Notes: generated from the sequence alone by a model not told the origin. Shown: positions 45,298-58,632, counted from the first letter of the stretch. The stretch is DNA of 64,000 nucleotides from Leptospira sp. B5-022 (GCF_000347035.1 NZ_ANIJ01000025.1:1-64000); one strand, 5' to 3'. Program-made: numbers and translations.

Positions 45298-47283
45298 ATG
45301 GAAGAAAAAAAGGAACTCATTACGGAGAGGATTATAGCCTCCGGTCCACTTACAATCAATCGGATCCGATTTGGACTAGCTGGACTTTTCCTGCTTTCCC
45401 TCGCTGCCGCTTGGACCCAAAGCTCCATGGTCCAAAATATCGTGTATCTGATCGGGATTGGGTCCATGCTCGGATATGCTGTCTATAACCATTATTGTTA
45501 TAAAAAGTTCGGTAAGATACCTTCTATGGTCGGTAAGGTTTGTGTGCTCGCCGATATCACCATCTTATCCATAGTCATGTTCGTAGCTTCCTGGACTGAT
45601 AGGAATATGGCATCCGGAGTGATCCGTCAGATCATTCTATATGCGATCAACATGATCTTCATAGTATATTCAGTACTATTATTATCACCAACAGTCGCAA
45701 AACTCTCAGGGATCTTCAGCGTAGTCGGACAAGGACTCGTGATCTTAAATACGATCTTCAGAGGAGTAGAATTCACCGAGGATGAACTCAAAGTTATTTC
45801 TCCAGGTTATGCTTCCATTTCGGAACAGTCCTTAAAGTTAGTATTTTTAGCGGTGGTATCCTATATCACCAGAAGTGTGATCCTGATCTTTCGTAGGATC
45901 GGCGCGGTAGAAGAGGAATATGCGAACACTTTAGAACAAAAGGTGGATGAAAGAACAACGGAAGTCACAAGAAGAATGGAGGAGATCCAGGCTCTAAAAG
46001 TCCAACAAGACGGAGATTATTATCTCACCTCTCTCTTGAGTAAACCTCTCATGACAAATTGGAATACCTCTCAAGATGTCAGCACTATCTTCTATATAGA
46101 ACAAAAGAAAAAGTTCACTTTTAAGAATAGGGAATCCGAGCTGGGAGGAGATATTTGTATCAGCGGCAATCTTCTGTTCGGAGCTGAAAAAGAAAAATGG
46201 ACCTTCTTCTTAAATGGAGATGCAATGGGGAAATCTCTCCAAGGTGCGGGAGGAGCGATCGTACTTGGGACTGCTGTGAATAATATTCTTACCCGTTCCG
46301 CAAGCCATGGAAAGACCATAGATATCAATCCTGAAGCTTGGATGCTACAAACTCATAGAGAGCTGGACGAAATATTTAGGACATTCGACGGAACTATGAT
46401 GGCTTCCGCAATTTTCGGATTGATCCATGACAAAACGGGAAGGCTGTTAATACTGAATGCAGAACATCCTTGGCCGGTATTATTCAGAGATGATAGATCC
46501 TCTTTCATCGCTCCGGAACTTTCCGCATGGAAATTAGGATCTCCGTTCGGAGGGAATATTAAAATTCATGAATCTAATCTACAACCTGGAGATGTTCTAT
46601 TTCTAGGATCTGACGGAAGGGATGATATCAATATCAGTTCAGACGGTGTCAACTGGAAGATGAACGAGGACGAAAACCTATTTGTCCGTATCGTAGAAGA
46701 TTCCAAAGGAGATCTGGACACGATCGCAGGAAAATTACACGGAGTGGGAGCGATTGCGGACGACCTTTCTCTCATTCGTATCGGCTATAAGGAACTGATA
46801 GATCCGGAACATCCTAAGTATAACGACGCCGTAGCAAAGTACAACCAAGCGAAACAACATTTGGCGAAAAAAGAAGTACCGATCGCTCTCGAACTCCTAG
46901 AATTATCTTGGAACTTAGCTCCAAATTTTAAAGAATCCGCAAGATTGATCGGACAGATCTATTACGACAAAAAGGAATTTTCAAAAGCTTCTAAATGGCT
47001 CGAACGTTATTTGAACTTAGATCCTGATTCTCATAATATCTGGTTCCTATTATCCTTATGTTATAAACATATGAAGGAATTCCAACGTGCAGCGGACGCA
47101 GCGGAGAAGGTCCGACAAACTCAACCTCATCGATTAGCAAACCTGATCAATCTTTCGGACAATTATAGACTTCTGAATAAATTCGAAGACGCAAGATCCG
47201 TTCTGGAAAAAGCGAAAGAGTTAGATGGGGAAAGCGCACTCGTGGGCAAACTAGACGAGTTTCTGAAATCGAAAGGGTATTGA
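45298..47283 (+). CDS. SpoIIE family protein phosphatase with TPR repeats
   Basis: The 661-residue protein begins with about six membrane helices (25-200) and a coiled-coil (about 210-240). A PP2C/SpoIIE phosphatase domain follows (about 255-500) with the metal-ligand motifs GGDICISG, FLNGDAMGKSLQGA and LGSDGRDDI. Helical TPR repeats finish it (about 515-655; ALELLELSWNLAPNFKESA, then WLERYLNLDPDSHN). Such proteins dephosphorylate anti-sigma-factor antagonists in regulatory cascades, and Leptospira has many. No partner switch genes lie nearby. The following gene is convergent after only 13 nt. Confidence 0.87.
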   Translation: MEEKKELITERIIASGPLTINRIRFGLAGLFLLSLAAAWTQSSMVQNIVYLIGIGSMLGYAVYNHYCYKKFGKIPSMVGKVCVLADITILSIVMFVASWTDRNMASGVIRQIILYAINMIFIVYSVLLLSPTVAKLSGIFSVVGQGLVILNTIFRGVEFTEDELKVISPGYASISEQSLKLVFLAVVSYITRSVILIFRRIGAVEEEYANTLEQKVDERTTEVTRRMEEIQALKVQQDGDYYLTSLLSKPLMTNWNTSQDVSTIFYIEQKKKFTFKNRESELGGDICISGNLLFGAEKEKWTFFLNGDAMGKSLQGAGGAIVLGTAVNNILTRSASHGKTIDINPEAWMLQTHRELDEIFRTFDGTMMASAIFGLIHDKTGRLLILNAEHPWPVLFRDDRSSFIAPELSAWKLGSPFGGNIKIHESNLQPGDVLFLGSDGRDDINISSDGVNWKMNEDENLFVRIVEDSKGDLDTIAGKLHGVGAIADDLSLIRIGYKELIDPEHPKYNDAVAKYNQAKQHLAKKEVPIALELLELSWNLAPNFKESARLIGQIYYDKKEFSKASKWLERYLNLDPDSHNIWFLLSLCYKHMKEFQRAADAAEKVRQTQPHRLANLINLSDNYRLLNKFEDARSVLEKAKELDGESALVGKLDEFLKSKGY

Positions 47284-47296
47284 AAAATTTTCAGTC

Positions 47297-49333
47297 TCAA
47301 TCGAAATGGTATTTTTCAGCCAGCCAATAAGAGCCTTTCAAAGAGATATGATTACTATCTCTATAAAGGAGAGTCTCTCCTGAAAAAGCACTACACCATT
47401 GATCATCGCAGAAATACTTCCAAGGCTCCCATAATTTAACACTTGGAAATTCTCTTAAAACATCCTTCACCAATTCATGATATTCACTATTGCGCTTGTC
47501 GAAGTCTTTTCTTGGTATTCTACATAGCGGTTTTTCATCATCTATATGCAGATTAAAAGGGCGTAATGGAACACATTTTTTTGGATTAAAACCGATTTCC
47601 GGAACGTCGGTAATAAAAACTACTTCTTTGCCGGACGAAGTCAACCTTCGTAAAGTATCTCGCATCGCCTCGCGAAATGCTTCCTTCGGATCAGCAATAT
47701 CGGGTCTATGAGAATATTTGATATGTCCTTTAGCATTCTTTTCCTCCGTTCCGTATCCTGTTCCGTATAAGTATCTTGGCCCACGGCTATTAAGTAATAT
47801 TTTCTTAACTTTAGGATTTTTCTCAAATTTAATTATTGCCGATGACAGATCTCCGCAAGGTCTTTCAGAATCGACTTCTGCACCAATAAAAGGAGGGCAA
47901 AGCGACCATCCTATTTGTAAGAAATTATGTTCACTTGCTGAGAATCGTCGCATCAATCCGTGAGCGAGCGCATTTGCGTGACTGTCTCCGATCAAAACAA
48001 TATCCGGGTCCTTCGTACTATCACGGATCAAACAAAACATTACGTCCTTCCCTGAATCCGGCTTATATTTTGCCTGGCAAAAAGGATCCGACTCTATCCA
48101 ATATTCAAACGTCTTTGCATTTTCTTCATATTCGAGAACTCTTTCTTTAAATCCTTTATTTATCCTAATAATATATCCAGCGGCAGCAACAAATAGCAGA
48201 GTTACCAAAAGCCCAGCTGTAACTCCCCGATGTTCACGGAAACGAATATTCTTTTCTACGAAGTGCCAGGTCAAAACCGAAAACATAAAAGATAAAAGAA
48301 TAGCAAAGATCCGTATCCATACAGGAGAATCACCTCCTTCTAAAATCGCCGCAAACGAAAGTAATGGCCAATGCCATAAATATAAAGGAAAACTAATATT
48401 TCCGATGAAGATTAAAAATTTACTGCTCAAAACCTTTTGATTCCAAAAAGCGTTAGGGCCTGAGTAAATCATCAACGCCGAACCAATAACTGGACCCAAT
48501 GCGAAATACCCTGGGAAAGGGGTATCTTTATCGAAAAAAAAGACCGATAGAATGATAAAAATAAGACCAAGAGTCGATAGTATATTTAGAACAGATTCTT
48601 TCCGAATTTTATCTTCAAAAATCCTATAGACTTCCGAATTCAAATTTCTTAGAAAAGAGGCTATCTTATCGTTCTCTCCGAAATATGGGGAATCAAACCA
48701 TGCAATAGTAGAACCAAACAATAATTCCCAAAATCTAGTCTGAGGCCAATAAAATGTATAAAGCGGATTCAATCGAAATTCATATATATTCGCACAAAAA
48801 GAAAAGAACGCAGCAAGAAGAATGATCCCCAATAGTCTAAATCGAAATTTATAGGCAAAAAAAAGGAGAAGCGGCCATACTATATAAAATTGCTCTTCAA
48901 TTCCCAATGACCATAAGTGCAATAGAGGTTTGAGTTCCGAATTGGTATCAAAATAGTCAGTAAACTCTCTCAATAGCGAAAAATTTGATACGAATAATGC
49001 ACCTGAATAAACATGCTTACCTAATAATTCGTATTCCTTAGCCAAAAGTGTGAAGTAGCCGAATGCAATGCAGAAGATTAAGACAACAAGCAAGGCGGGT
49101 AATATTCTGCGAATTCTTCTCGAATAAAAATCCGTAAAAGTAAAAGTACCATTCTTTAAATTTTTCAGGATTATCCCAGATATTAGATAACCGGAAATTA
49201 CAAAAAAGACATCCACCCCAACAAACCCTCCAGTAATCACGGAAGGAAAAGTATGAAAAATAACGACAGCCAAAATAGCAATGGCACGCAAGCCATCTAT
49301 ATCAGGTCGGTAAGATAAGGTTTGTTTATGCAC
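47297..49333 (-). CDS. O-acyltransferase (OafA/YrhL type) with C-terminal SGNH domain
   Basis: The 678-residue integral membrane enzyme transfers acyl groups to cell-surface glycans such as O-antigen. Residues 1-380 are the acyltransferase-3 domain: YRPDIDGLRAIAILAV at the start, FVGVDVFFVISGYLIS, then HLWSLGIEEQFYIVWP, with about ten helices. Residues from about 440 form an SGNH hydrolase-like domain with the serine in LIGDSHANAL. It likely modifies leptospiral LPS or exopolysaccharide. Start choice is uncertain (GTG at 49333, or TTG at 49342). It lies convergent to the SpoIIE gene. Confidence 0.88.
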   Translation of the reverse strand: MHKQTLSYRPDIDGLRAIAILAVVIFHTFPSVITGGFVGVDVFFVISGYLISGIILKNLKNGTFTFTDFYSRRIRRILPALLVVLIFCIAFGYFTLLAKEYELLGKHVYSGALFVSNFSLLREFTDYFDTNSELKPLLHLWSLGIEEQFYIVWPLLLFFAYKFRFRLLGIILLAAFFSFCANIYEFRLNPLYTFYWPQTRFWELLFGSTIAWFDSPYFGENDKIASFLRNLNSEVYRIFEDKIRKESVLNILSTLGLIFIILSVFFFDKDTPFPGYFALGPVIGSALMIYSGPNAFWNQKVLSSKFLIFIGNISFPLYLWHWPLLSFAAILEGGDSPVWIRIFAILLSFMFSVLTWHFVEKNIRFREHRGVTAGLLVTLLFVAAAGYIIRINKGFKERVLEYEENAKTFEYWIESDPFCQAKYKPDSGKDVMFCLIRDSTKDPDIVLIGDSHANALAHGLMRRFSASEHNFLQIGWSLCPPFIGAEVDSERPCGDLSSAIIKFEKNPKVKKILLNSRGPRYLYGTGYGTEEKNAKGHIKYSHRPDIADPKEAFREAMRDTLRRLTSSGKEVVFITDVPEIGFNPKKCVPLRPFNLHIDDEKPLCRIPRKDFDKRNSEYHELVKDVLREFPSVKLWEPWKYFCDDQWCSAFSGETLLYRDSNHISLKGSYWLAEKYHFD

Positions 49334-49435
49334 TATTATCAACTAAGAGCGAAAAGCTGCTAATCCAGGAAACTATATCCACTATACTCGGGCGCCTTGC
49401 AAATTCAATCCATTAGATTGCGATAGCCTGGATAA

Positions 49436-49468
49436 GAAAAAACCCCGATGTCGTTTCCAACACCGGGG
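49436..49468 (-). terminator. Terminator of the ribosomal protein operon
   Basis: On the minus strand CCCCGGTGTTGG and CGACATCGGGG form an imperfect stem followed by TTTTTT. It lies about 40 nt past the rplQ stop. Confidence 0.85.
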
Positions 49469-49505
49469 CCCACATATCTCCCATCTCTTCGGGGATTAAT
49501 ATATA

Positions 49506-50090
<585 letters not shown>

Positions 50091-50091
50091 A

Positions 50092-51069
<978 letters not shown>

Positions 51070-51090
51070 TTGGAAACCCTTCCCAATAAA

Positions 51091-51714
<624 letters not shown>

Positions 51715-51726
51715 ATTATTCCTACC

Positions 51727-52134
<408 letters not shown>

Positions 52135-52136
52135 GA

Positions 52137-52514
52137 TTACTTAGTCACCTTCTTCTTATTGGCAACGGTCTTTTTGACACCCTTACGAGTACGGGCGTTC
52201 GTTCTGGTTCTTTGACCACGAACCGGAAGACCTCTTCTATGACGCAGGCCTCTGTAACATCCGATATCCATCAACCTTTTGATATTGAGTTGGTTTTCGG
52301 AGCGAAGATCCCCTTCTACCTTGATACTTTCTTCGATTGCCTTTCTTAGAGCGGCTTCTTGAGCGTCGGAAAGATCCTTCACTCTGATAGCCTCATCTAC
52401 TCCCGCTTTCGCGAGAAGTTTGCGAGAAGTGGATCGGCCGATTCCGTAAATATACGTTAGACCAACAACGATTCTTTTTTCTCTTGGAAGATCAATACCT
52501 GCGATACGAGCCAT
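52137..52514 (-). CDS. rpsM: 30S ribosomal protein S13
   Basis: This head protein contacts the 50S subunit. The 125-residue protein has [31 protein letters not shown] and the C-terminal [20 protein letters not shown] typical of S13. Spacing to rpmJ is 2 nt. Confidence 0.97.
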   Translation of the reverse strand: MARIAGIDLPREKRIVVGLTYIYGIGRSTSRKLLAKAGVDEAIRVKDLSDAQEAALRKAIEESIKVEGDLRSENQLNIKRLMDIGCYRGLRHRRGLPVRGQRTRTNARTRKGVKKTVANKKKVTK

Positions 52515-52516
52515 GA

Positions 52517-52630
52517 TTATGCTTGCCTTTGCTTGTGTTTCGGGTTGGTGCAGATCACTCGGATCACACCTTTTCTTCTGATAACTTTGCAGCTAGTGCA
52601 GATTTTTTTTACGGAAGTTCTTACTTTCAT
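52517..52630 (-). CDS. rpmJ: 50S ribosomal protein L36
   Basis: This 37-residue zinc-ribbon protein is read directly from the sequence between infA and rpsM. It reads [20 protein letters not shown] followed by a [13 protein letters not shown] end, with the three cysteines and histidine of the zinc-binding (C-plus) form. The ATG lies at 52630 and TAA at 52517-52519, 2 nt before the rpsM start. Confidence 0.96.
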   Translation of the reverse strand: MKVRTSVKKICTSCKVIRRKGVIRVICTNPKHKQRQA

Positions 52631-52639
52631 AACGTGTTC

Positions 52640-52858
52640 CTATTTTTTGCGGTAGGTAATCCTACCCTTGGTCAAATCGTAAGGAGAAAGTTCCACGGTG
52701 ACTTTGTCGCCTGGAAGGATCCTGATATAATGCATTCTCATTTTACCGGAAATATGAGCCAAAACCTTATGACCATTTTCCAGCTCAACGCGGAACATTG
52801 CGTTTGGGAGAGGTTCCAAAACGGTACCGTCCACGGTGATTGCATCTTCTTTCGCCAA
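52640..52858 (-). CDS. infA: Translation initiation factor IF-1
   Basis: The 72-residue OB-fold protein occupies the ribosomal A site during initiation. [20 protein letters not shown] and [19 protein letters not shown] are the diagnostic segments. It follows adk by 1 nt and precedes rpmJ, as in many spirochaetes. No methionine aminopeptidase gene is present between adk and infA. Confidence 0.97.
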   Translation of the reverse strand: MAKEDAITVDGTVLEPLPNAMFRVELENGHKVLAHISGKMRMHYIRILPGDKVTVELSPYDLTKGRITYRKK

Positions 52859-52859
52859 G

Positions 52860-53423
52860 TTAAGCTAACTCCTTCTCGATGAGTTTTGTGACTGTATCCA
52901 AGTTTCCCACTCCGTTTACACGGGAGAGATTTCCTTTTGCAGCATAGTAGTCCAATAACGGAAGAGTCTTTTTGTTATAAGTTTCCAATCGACTCTTGAT
53001 CGTTGTCTCGTTGTCGTCGGAACGACCTTCGATTTCAGCACGTTTTAATAAACGTTGTAGAAGTTCCTCATCAGGAACTTCCAAATTGATCGCTCTCTTG
53101 ATCTTTAAACCTTCCGAGTTTAGGATCTTATCCAAAGCTTCCGCTTGTTCGACGGTTCTTGGAAATCCATCCAGTAAGAATCCGTTTTTACAATCGGGCT
53201 CTACGAGACGATCTTTGATAATACCGATAACCACTGAATCCGGGACTAAATCTCCGGCATCCATGTATTTCTTAGCTTCCAATCCCATTTGGGTCCCGTT
53301 TTTAACGGCAGCTCTCAGAATATCTCCTGTAGAGATCTGAGGAATTCCCAAAGTATCACAAAGGATCTTCGCCTGGGTGCCTTTACCTGCACCCGGTGGG
53401 CCCATGAAAATGATAGAATTCAT
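52860..53423 (-). CDS. adk: Adenylate kinase
   Basis: This enzyme interconverts AMP, ADP and ATP. The 187-residue protein has the P-loop [14 protein letters not shown], the AMP-binding STGDILR and [15 protein letters not shown], and a short LID, so it is the small, zinc-less type. It starts 4 nt after secY; this location in the spc region is common outside the enterics. Confidence 0.96.
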   Translation of the reverse strand: MNSIIFMGPPGAGKGTQAKILCDTLGIPQISTGDILRAAVKNGTQMGLEAKKYMDAGDLVPDSVVIGIIKDRLVEPDCKNGFLLDGFPRTVEQAEALDKILNSEGLKIKRAINLEVPDEELLQRLLKRAEIEGRSDDNETTIKSRLETYNKKTLPLLDYYAAKGNLSRVNGVGNLDTVTKLIEKELA

Positions 53424-53427
53424 TTTC

Positions 53428-54810
53428 TTAAGACCTTCCCTTGATCTTAGTTTTTTTCAAAAAACCGTCGTAGTTTCTCATCAGCAATTGGGACTCTAAT
53501 TGTTTCAGAGTTTCCAATGCCACCCCTACCATGATCAGTAGTGAGGTTCCGCCGAAAGTGTATACCAAGGATCCACCGCCGGAGTTAGTCCCTAAATTTA
53601 AGAAACGAATAATGATATAAGGAGCTAATGCAAGTCCAGCTAAGAAAACAGCGCCTGGAAGAGTGATCCTATTTAGGACCTTTTCAATGTATTCTTTAGT
53701 ATGAGAACCTGGACGAATCCCAGGAATAAATCCGTTATACTTACGAAGATTCTCCGCAAGTTCTCCCGGATTGAATTGGATTGCAGTGTAGAAATATGCA
53801 AAGAAGACGATAAGCGCAATATACACAAAGAAATAAAACGCAGCGTGATACCAAGTCTGCGAGAATGGATTCAGATAATCCAATAATAAAACCCAGCCCG
53901 CCCAATTAGGAAGCTCGGAGATCTGCTGAATGATTGTTTGCGGAAAAAGTAATAAAGAAGAAGCGAATATGATCGGCATAACACTCGCGCCATTCACTTT
54001 AAAAGGAATGCTCTGAGATTTAGCCTGGACCATCTTTCTTCCCACCATTTGTTTACCGTACTGTAAAGGAACCTTACGTACACCTTGAGTCAGAAGAACG
54101 GTTAACGCGATGAGTACAATGAATAGAAGAAGAAGGATGATAATATTCAGTCCGTCTACGAAGTTCTCACGGAATAACTGCGCCACGGAAACGGGAAGAC
54201 GTCCCACGATACCAGCAAAGATCAAAAGAGAAATTCCGTTGCCGATCCCTCGCTCCGTAATTTGTTCACCGAGCCAGATCAATAGAACGGTTCCGGTAGT
54301 GATGGATAATAACGCGATAAAGAAAAACCAAGATTCGACGGAAGAATGGATCAAACCCGGGTGAAGAGCGGGTGCATTATCCGCACCATAAGACCAGCGT
54401 TGTGCTAAACGGATCACTGCCAAAGATTGAACTCCGCAAAGCAGAATAGTTCCGTATTTGGTGTATTGTCCGATCTTCTTACGACCTTCTTCTCCTTCTT
54501 TTTGGAGTTTTTGTAAAGAAGGAACAAGGACCATCACTAACTGCATAATGATGGAGGAAGAAATATAAGGCATGATCCCCAACGCGAAAATGGAGAAATT
54601 CAGCAGAGCTCCTCCCGCGAACATATCGAACATTCCAACAAGTCCTTCGGCTGCATTTGCATCCAAAGCGATTGCGGAAACTACTTTAGGATCGATACCG
54701 GGAATAGTAATATGAGTTCCAAGACGAAAAAGTAAAAGCATGCCGAGAGTAAAGAAAACCTTGTTTCTCAACTCCGGAATTTTGAAGATATTTGCGATCG
54801 AAGTCAGCAT
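53428..54810 (-). CDS. secY: Preprotein translocase subunit SecY
   Basis: The 460-residue channel of the Sec translocon has ten membrane helices. Diagnostic segments are [12 protein letters not shown] near the N-terminus, [31 protein letters not shown] and [30 protein letters not shown] precedes the ATG. The 127-nt spacer from rplO, the longest gap within the cluster, contains a strong hairpin (54860-54888) that may tune its expression. Confidence 0.97.
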   Translation of the reverse strand: MLTSIANIFKIPELRNKVFFTLGMLLLFRLGTHITIPGIDPKVVSAIALDANAAEGLVGMFDMFAGGALLNFSIFALGIMPYISSSIIMQLVMVLVPSLQKLQKEGEEGRKKIGQYTKYGTILLCGVQSLAVIRLAQRWSYGADNAPALHPGLIHSSVESWFFFIALLSITTGTVLLIWLGEQITERGIGNGISLLIFAGIVGRLPVSVAQLFRENFVDGLNIIILLLLFIVLIALTVLLTQGVRKVPLQYGKQMVGRKMVQAKSQSIPFKVNGASVMPIIFASSLLLFPQTIIQQISELPNWAGWVLLLDYLNPFSQTWYHAAFYFFVYIALIVFFAYFYTAIQFNPGELAENLRKYNGFIPGIRPGSHTKEYIEKVLNRITLPGAVFLAGLALAPYIIIRFLNLGTNSGGGSLVYTFGGTSLLIMVGVALETLKQLESQLLMRNYDGFLKKTKIKGRS

Positions 54811-54859
54811 ATTACTTTGTTCTCTTTCCTTATTTCCTGGTCATTACCATTTCGGGCAA

Positions 54860-54888
54860 AAGGGACCCAAGGTTTCCCCGAGTCCCTT
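54860..54888 (-). promoter_or_regulatory. Strong hairpin in the rplO-secY spacer
   Basis: On the minus strand AAGGGACTCGGGG pairs along its full 13 nt (three G-T pairs) with CCTTGGGTCCCTT around an AAA loop. Only a short TT run follows, so it is at best a weak terminator. It may stabilise an mRNA end, act as a processing site, or bind a regulator. Confidence 0.55.
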
Positions 54889-54937
54889 CTTAACATTAAA
54901 GATTCGTTTTAGACAAACAGTCGAAAACCGACTCGGA

Positions 54938-55459
54938 TCAAGCTTCTTTAGAGCTGTCGGAGCGAAGTTTTACGGAACCGCCTGCTTTCTCTATCTTTGC
55001 TTTGGCAGAAGCAGAAAATCCATCCGCCACTATATGAACCGCTTTTGTGATCTCACCGGTTCCCAAAATCTTGAAAAGAGTGCCCTCATTATCAAGAATC
55101 TTCGATTCAACCATAATTTTGGCATCTATGTTGCCGGTCAACCCGCTTTTCTCTATGTCTCTCAAGTTGATTGGGAAGAAGTCCTTATGAAATATGGAAG
55201 TAAACCCACGCTTAGGAAGTCTTCTGTGGATAGGCATCTGCCCACCTTCGAATCCTCTACGAACCGTGTTACGAGCATACTGTCCTTTAGAACCACGTCC
55301 TCCCGTCTTACCGGTTTTGGAACCGATACCACGACCTAAACGTTTTTTGTTTTTAGTAGAACCTGCTGGAACAGGAATGGTGTTCCCCGCCGGCTTATCT
55401 CCCTTTTCCGTGCGCTCTTTTCCGAACGCGAGGGCCGCCCTTATTCTTTCTTTACTCAT
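54938..55459 (-). CDS. rplO: 50S ribosomal protein L15
   Basis: The 173-residue late-assembly protein has [20 protein letters not shown] and [20 protein letters not shown], the glycine/arginine-rich start of L15. The rest carries [20 protein letters not shown]. It is about 30 residues longer than in E. coli, mainly at the termini. It starts 13 nt after rpmD. Confidence 0.96.
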   Translation of the reverse strand: MSKERIRAALAFGKERTEKGDKPAGNTIPVPAGSTKNKKRLGRGIGSKTGKTGGRGSKGQYARNTVRRGFEGGQMPIHRRLPKRGFTSIFHKDFFPINLRDIEKSGLTGNIDAKIMVESKILDNEGTLFKILGTGEITKAVHIVADGFSASAKAKIEKAGGSVKLRSDSSKEA

Positions 55460-55472
55460 TTCCCTTACCTAA

Positions 55473-55652
55473 TTACGCCTTTTCGACTCGGACCAGGTGT
55501 TGAACGTCGTTGATCATTCCTTTCACCTGCGGAGTTAGAGTATGTTTTCTTTGTTGTCCGGTTTTACGGAGTCCCAAAGCGGCCAGAGTTAGCTTCTGGC
55601 CTTTCTTAATCCCGATATTACTTTTGATCTGAGTAACGATTACGGTTTCCAT
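55473..55652 (-). CDS. rpmD: 50S ribosomal protein L30
   Basis: The 59-residue protein is read directly from the gap between rpsE and rplO. It begins [20 protein letters not shown], then has the L30 [20 protein letters not shown] stretch and ends HLVRVEKA. It starts 5 nt after rpsE. Its position between S5 and L15 is standard. Confidence 0.96.
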   Translation of the reverse strand: METVIVTQIKSNIGIKKGQKLTLAALGLRKTGQQRKHTLTPQVKGMINDVQHLVRVEKA

Positions 55653-55657
55653 ATTAC

Positions 55658-56173
55658 TTATCCTACGTCGTTTCCGAAAAGACGAGCCAGGGTGATCCCT
55701 CTTTTACGAGCTGCTAGCACTGGAGTCTCCAATTGTTGAAGAGCGTCCAGAGTCGCCTTTACGATGTTTACCGGATTCGAAGAACCCCAGGACTTGCTGA
55801 GGATATCTTGGATCCCAACTTTCTCCACTACGGAACGAACGGATCCACCAGCGATAATCCCGGTTCCGGCAGTAGACGGTTTTAGGATCACTCTTGCCGA
55901 TTTGAATTTTCCGATCACTTCGTGGGGAATTGTATGCCCTCTGAATTGGATCTTCACCAAATTTTTCTTAGCGGATTCGATGGATTTACGGATCGCGTCC
56001 GGAACCTCGTTCGCTTTACCGAATCCGATCCCTACTTTCCCCTTAGCGTCTCCGACTACTGTCAGAGCGTTAAAAGAGAAACGACGTCCACCTTTTACAA
56101 CTTTAGCAACACGATCGATCTTTACGACCTTCTCGTTAAATTCTTTCTGTTCTTGATCTTGTTCGTACGCCAT
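55658..56173 (-). CDS. rpsE: 30S ribosomal protein S5
   Basis: This decoding-fidelity protein has 171 residues, with the double-stranded RNA-binding N-terminus ([36 protein letters not shown]) and the C-terminal [19 protein letters not shown]. It starts 2 nt after rplR. Confidence 0.97.
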   Translation of the reverse strand: MAYEQDQEQKEFNEKVVKIDRVAKVVKGGRRFSFNALTVVGDAKGKVGIGFGKANEVPDAIRKSIESAKKNLVKIQFRGHTIPHEVIGKFKSARVILKPSTAGTGIIAGGSVRSVVEKVGIQDILSKSWGSSNPVNIVKATLDALQQLETPVLAARKRGITLARLFGNDVG

Positions 56174-56175
56174 TA

Positions 56176-56538
56176 TTAGAACTCCAACCCGGCTTCTCTA
56201 GCCGCATCCGCGAAAGCCGCGATTCTTCCGTGATAGATCATCCCGGAACGATCCAGCATCACTACCTTCACACCTTTAGAAGCGGCTTTCTCTCCGATCG
56301 CCTTTCCCAAAGCCTTAGCAGCTTCTTTATCTTTGCGACTTTTTCCCGCAAAACCAGCTTCTAAAGTAGAAGCAGCCACCAAAGTTGTTCCTTGCACATC
56401 GTCTATGATCTGGCAGGAAAGATAACGATTGGATTTATTGAATACCAATCTAGGGCGAGAGCTGAATTGTCTCAGTTTGAATCTGGAACGCTCTGCTCTT
56501 CTGCGTTTGGCTGCGATTTTTTTCAGTTTATTAATCAT
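56176..56538 (-). CDS. rplR: 50S ribosomal protein L18
   Basis: This 5S rRNA-binding protein has 120 residues, from [18 protein letters not shown] through [20 protein letters not shown] to [13 protein letters not shown] begin at the ATG at 56538, 4 nt after the rplF stop. The longer open frame runs into rplF and has no support. Confidence 0.96.
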   Translation of the reverse strand: MINKLKKIAAKRRRAERSRFKLRQFSSRPRLVFNKSNRYLSCQIIDDVQGTTLVAASTLEAGFAGKSRKDKEAAKALGKAIGEKAASKGVKVVMLDRSGMIYHGRIAAFADAAREAGLEF

Positions 56539-56542
56539 GGCC

Positions 56543-57082
56543 TTACTTCTTACCGGTTTTTCCGGCCTTTCTCTTGATAAATTCGTCGTTGTACTTGATC
56601 CCTTTACCTTTGTAAGGCTCAGGAGGTCTCTTAGAACGGATATCTGCCGCAACTTGTCCGACTAGTTGTTTGTCGATCCCGGAAATTTTGATCTTCACTT
56701 GTTCAATGACTTCGATCTTAATTCCTTTAGGAGCCTTGTAAACAACCTCATGGGAATAACCGAGGTTCATCACCAGATCTTCACCGCGCTTCGCAGCACG
56801 ATAACCAACCCCTGTGATCTCCAGGTTTTTTTCCCAACCAGCGGTCACACCTTTCACGCTATTCATAAGAAGAGCGCGGGTCAATCCGTGAAGAGCCACT
56901 ACGTTTTGCTCTTCGCTGGATCTTTCTAATTTTACGGTTCCACCCTCGTTTTTCAGAGAGATTCCCGCAAAAATAGGAGTTTGTAACTCGCCTAAAGGAC
57001 CTTTTACTTTAATTACGGTGCTGTCCTGTTTTACTTCCACTTTATCCGGAAGTTTGATTTCTGCTTTTCCAATCCTGGACAT
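56543..57082 (-). CDS. rplF: 50S ribosomal protein L6
   Basis: The 179-residue protein near the factor-binding site starts [17 protein letters not shown] and carries the L6 signature [19 protein letters not shown] near its end. Twin L6 domains span it. It starts 25 nt after rpsH. Confidence 0.97.
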   Translation of the reverse strand: MSRIGKAEIKLPDKVEVKQDSTVIKVKGPLGELQTPIFAGISLKNEGGTVKLERSSEEQNVVALHGLTRALLMNSVKGVTAGWEKNLEITGVGYRAAKRGEDLVMNLGYSHEVVYKAPKGIKIEVIEQVKIKISGIDKQLVGQVAADIRSKRPPEPYKGKGIKYNDEFIKRKAGKTGKK

Positions 57083-57107
57083 AGGTCTTTATAAGTTTCC
57101 TTCACTC

Positions 57108-57506
57108 TTAAGAGAGTTTACAGATAACCTCTCCTCCTACGCGTAATTTCCGGGCTTTTTTACCGGTCATAACTCCTTTGGAAGTGGAGAGAATCATAGT
57201 TCCCATATTGTTCTTATACGGGCGGATCTCTTCACTTTTCATGTAAACCCTACGACCAGGTTTGGATACACGAACTAACTCGCGGATCACTGGCTTTTTG
57301 GTTACATCGTATTTCAAAGCAACTTTGAAATCTTCGAAACTTCCGTTAGTCACCGGCTCATAGCCGTTGATAAATCCTTCTTCTTTCAATAATTCCAAGA
57401 TAGAACGTTTGATCTTGCTTCCCGGAATTACACAACTCTCATGTTTCGCACGACCAGCGTTACGAATGCGGGTCAGCATATCACCGATTGGATCAGATAA
57501 ACTCAT
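57108..57506 (-). CDS. rpsH: 30S ribosomal protein S8
   Basis: This central-domain organiser of the 30S subunit has 132 residues, from [20 protein letters not shown] to the [20 protein letters not shown] end. In E. coli it is the translational repressor of the spc operon; whether that holds here is not visible. It starts 18 nt after rpsN. Confidence 0.97.
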   Translation of the reverse strand: MSLSDPIGDMLTRIRNAGRAKHESCVIPGSKIKRSILELLKEEGFINGYEPVTNGSFEDFKVALKYDVTKKPVIRELVRVSKPGRRVYMKSEEIRPYKNNMGTMILSTSKGVMTGKKARKLRVGGEVICKLS

Positions 57507-57524
57507 ATTATATATCCTCCTCCC

Positions 57525-57710
57525 TTACCAAGATGCCTTAACTACTCCCGGGATCTGCGCTTGGCTAGCAAGCTTCCGGAAGCAAATTCTGCACATGTCA
57601 AATCTTCTTAGGTAACCGCGAGGGCGTCCGCAGAGAGGGCAACGGTTGTGAACCCGTACTTTGAATTTCTTTTTTTTCTTATGTCTTTCGATTAAAGAGG
57701 TTTTAGCCAT
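57525..57710 (-). CDS. rpsN: 30S ribosomal protein S14, zinc-binding type Z
   Basis: The 61-residue short S14 form carries a zinc ribbon ([20 protein letters not shown]). It starts [20 protein letters not shown]. It follows rplE by 13 nt. The longer zinc-free form is not present in this window, so translation here depends on the zinc form unless a copy lies elsewhere. Confidence 0.97.
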   Translation of the reverse strand: MAKTSLIERHKKKKKFKVRVHNRCPLCGRPRGYLRRFDMCRICFRKLASQAQIPGVVKASW

Positions 57711-57723
57711 GATTGCGGGCTCC

Positions 57724-58275
57724 TTATCTCAGGTTCCGGAACGGCATACCGAAAGCGGCGAGAAGGCTATAAGCTTCTGCGTCCACCTTGGTGTTCGTTA
57801 CGAAGGTCAGGTTCATCCCGTAGAGAGTGTTGATCTTATCCACTTTGATCTCGGGGAAGATGATTTGTTCTTTGATGCTAAAGTTATAGTTTCCGCGTCC
57901 GTCGAAACCTTTCTCGGAAACTCCCTTAAAGTCACGCACCCTTGGTAGAGCCACGTTCACCAAACGATCCAGAAACTCATACATATAGTTTCCACGTAAG
58001 GTAACAGTGGTACCGAGACTCATACCTTCACGGAGTTTAAATCCCGCGATGGATTTTTTAGCCTTGGTTTTAACCGGGCGTTGTCCGGTAATCAATGCGA
58101 GTTCTTCCACGGCTGCTTCCAATGCTTTCGGGTTGGTATGAGCCTCGCCCATTCCCACGTTTAGAACGATTTTTTCCAAACGAGGAACTTGCATGATGGA
58201 CTTGAAGTTATATTGTTTCTGAAGAGCGGGAACGATTTCTTTCCCGTATTTTTCTCTCAATCTAGCTGCTGCCAT
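57724..58275 (-). CDS. rplE: 50S ribosomal protein L5
   Basis: The 183-residue 5S rRNA-binding protein starts [18 protein letters not shown], has [19 protein letters not shown] and [20 protein letters not shown], and ends with [16 protein letters not shown]. It begins 3 nt after rplX. Confidence 0.97.
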   Translation of the reverse strand: MAAARLREKYGKEIVPALQKQYNFKSIMQVPRLEKIVLNVGMGEAHTNPKALEAAVEELALITGQRPVKTKAKKSIAGFKLREGMSLGTTVTLRGNYMYEFLDRLVNVALPRVRDFKGVSEKGFDGRGNYNFSIKEQIIFPEIKVDKINTLYGMNLTFVTNTKVDAEAYSLLAAFGMPFRNLR

Positions 58276-58278
58276 GAC

Positions 58279-58632
58279 TTAGATCTCTTTCCCGTCCGCT
58301 TTTGAAACACGGACTTTTTTACCTTTATTCTCTTGGTAGCCCAGACGAACTCCCTTCTTCTTTTTGGAATCGTAGAACATTACGTTGGAAATGTGCATTG
58401 GAGCTTCCACTTCTACGATACCACCTTGCGGGTTCTCTTGGGTAGGTCTTAAGAAACGTTTACGTTTGTTCAGTCCTTCTACTACTACACGATCCCTTTT
58501 CTTATCGATAACCAGGATCTTGCCTTTTTTACCTTTCTCTTTTCCTGCAATGACTACTACTTCGTCATCTTTATGCAGGCGAACGGACTTGAATTTTGTA
58601 TATTCGGATCCCCGATACGTCAGCTTAGACAT
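58279..58632 (-). CDS. rplX: 50S ribosomal protein L24
   Basis: This early-assembly 23S-binding protein has 117 residues, with a KOW motif ([18 protein letters not shown]) and the downstream [20 protein letters not shown]. Its start overlaps the rplN stop as TAATG, which implies coupled translation. Confidence 0.97.
   Translation of the reverse strand: MSKLTYRGSEYTKFKSVRLHKDDEVVVIAGKEKGKKGKILVIDKKRDRVVVEGLNKRKRFLRPTQENPQGGIVEVEAPMHISNVMFYDSKKKKGVRLGYQENKGKKVRVSKADGKEI

Noticed and set aside
54740..55339. 199-codon open frame on the plus strand across secY and rplO
   Set aside because: It lies antisense to two clear ribosomal-cluster genes, has no recognisable domain, and is explained by codon bias of the opposite strand.
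56539..56652. Upstream extension of L18 into rplF
   Set aside because: The 38 extra codons are out-of-frame rplF sequence, and MINKLKK is the normal L18 start.
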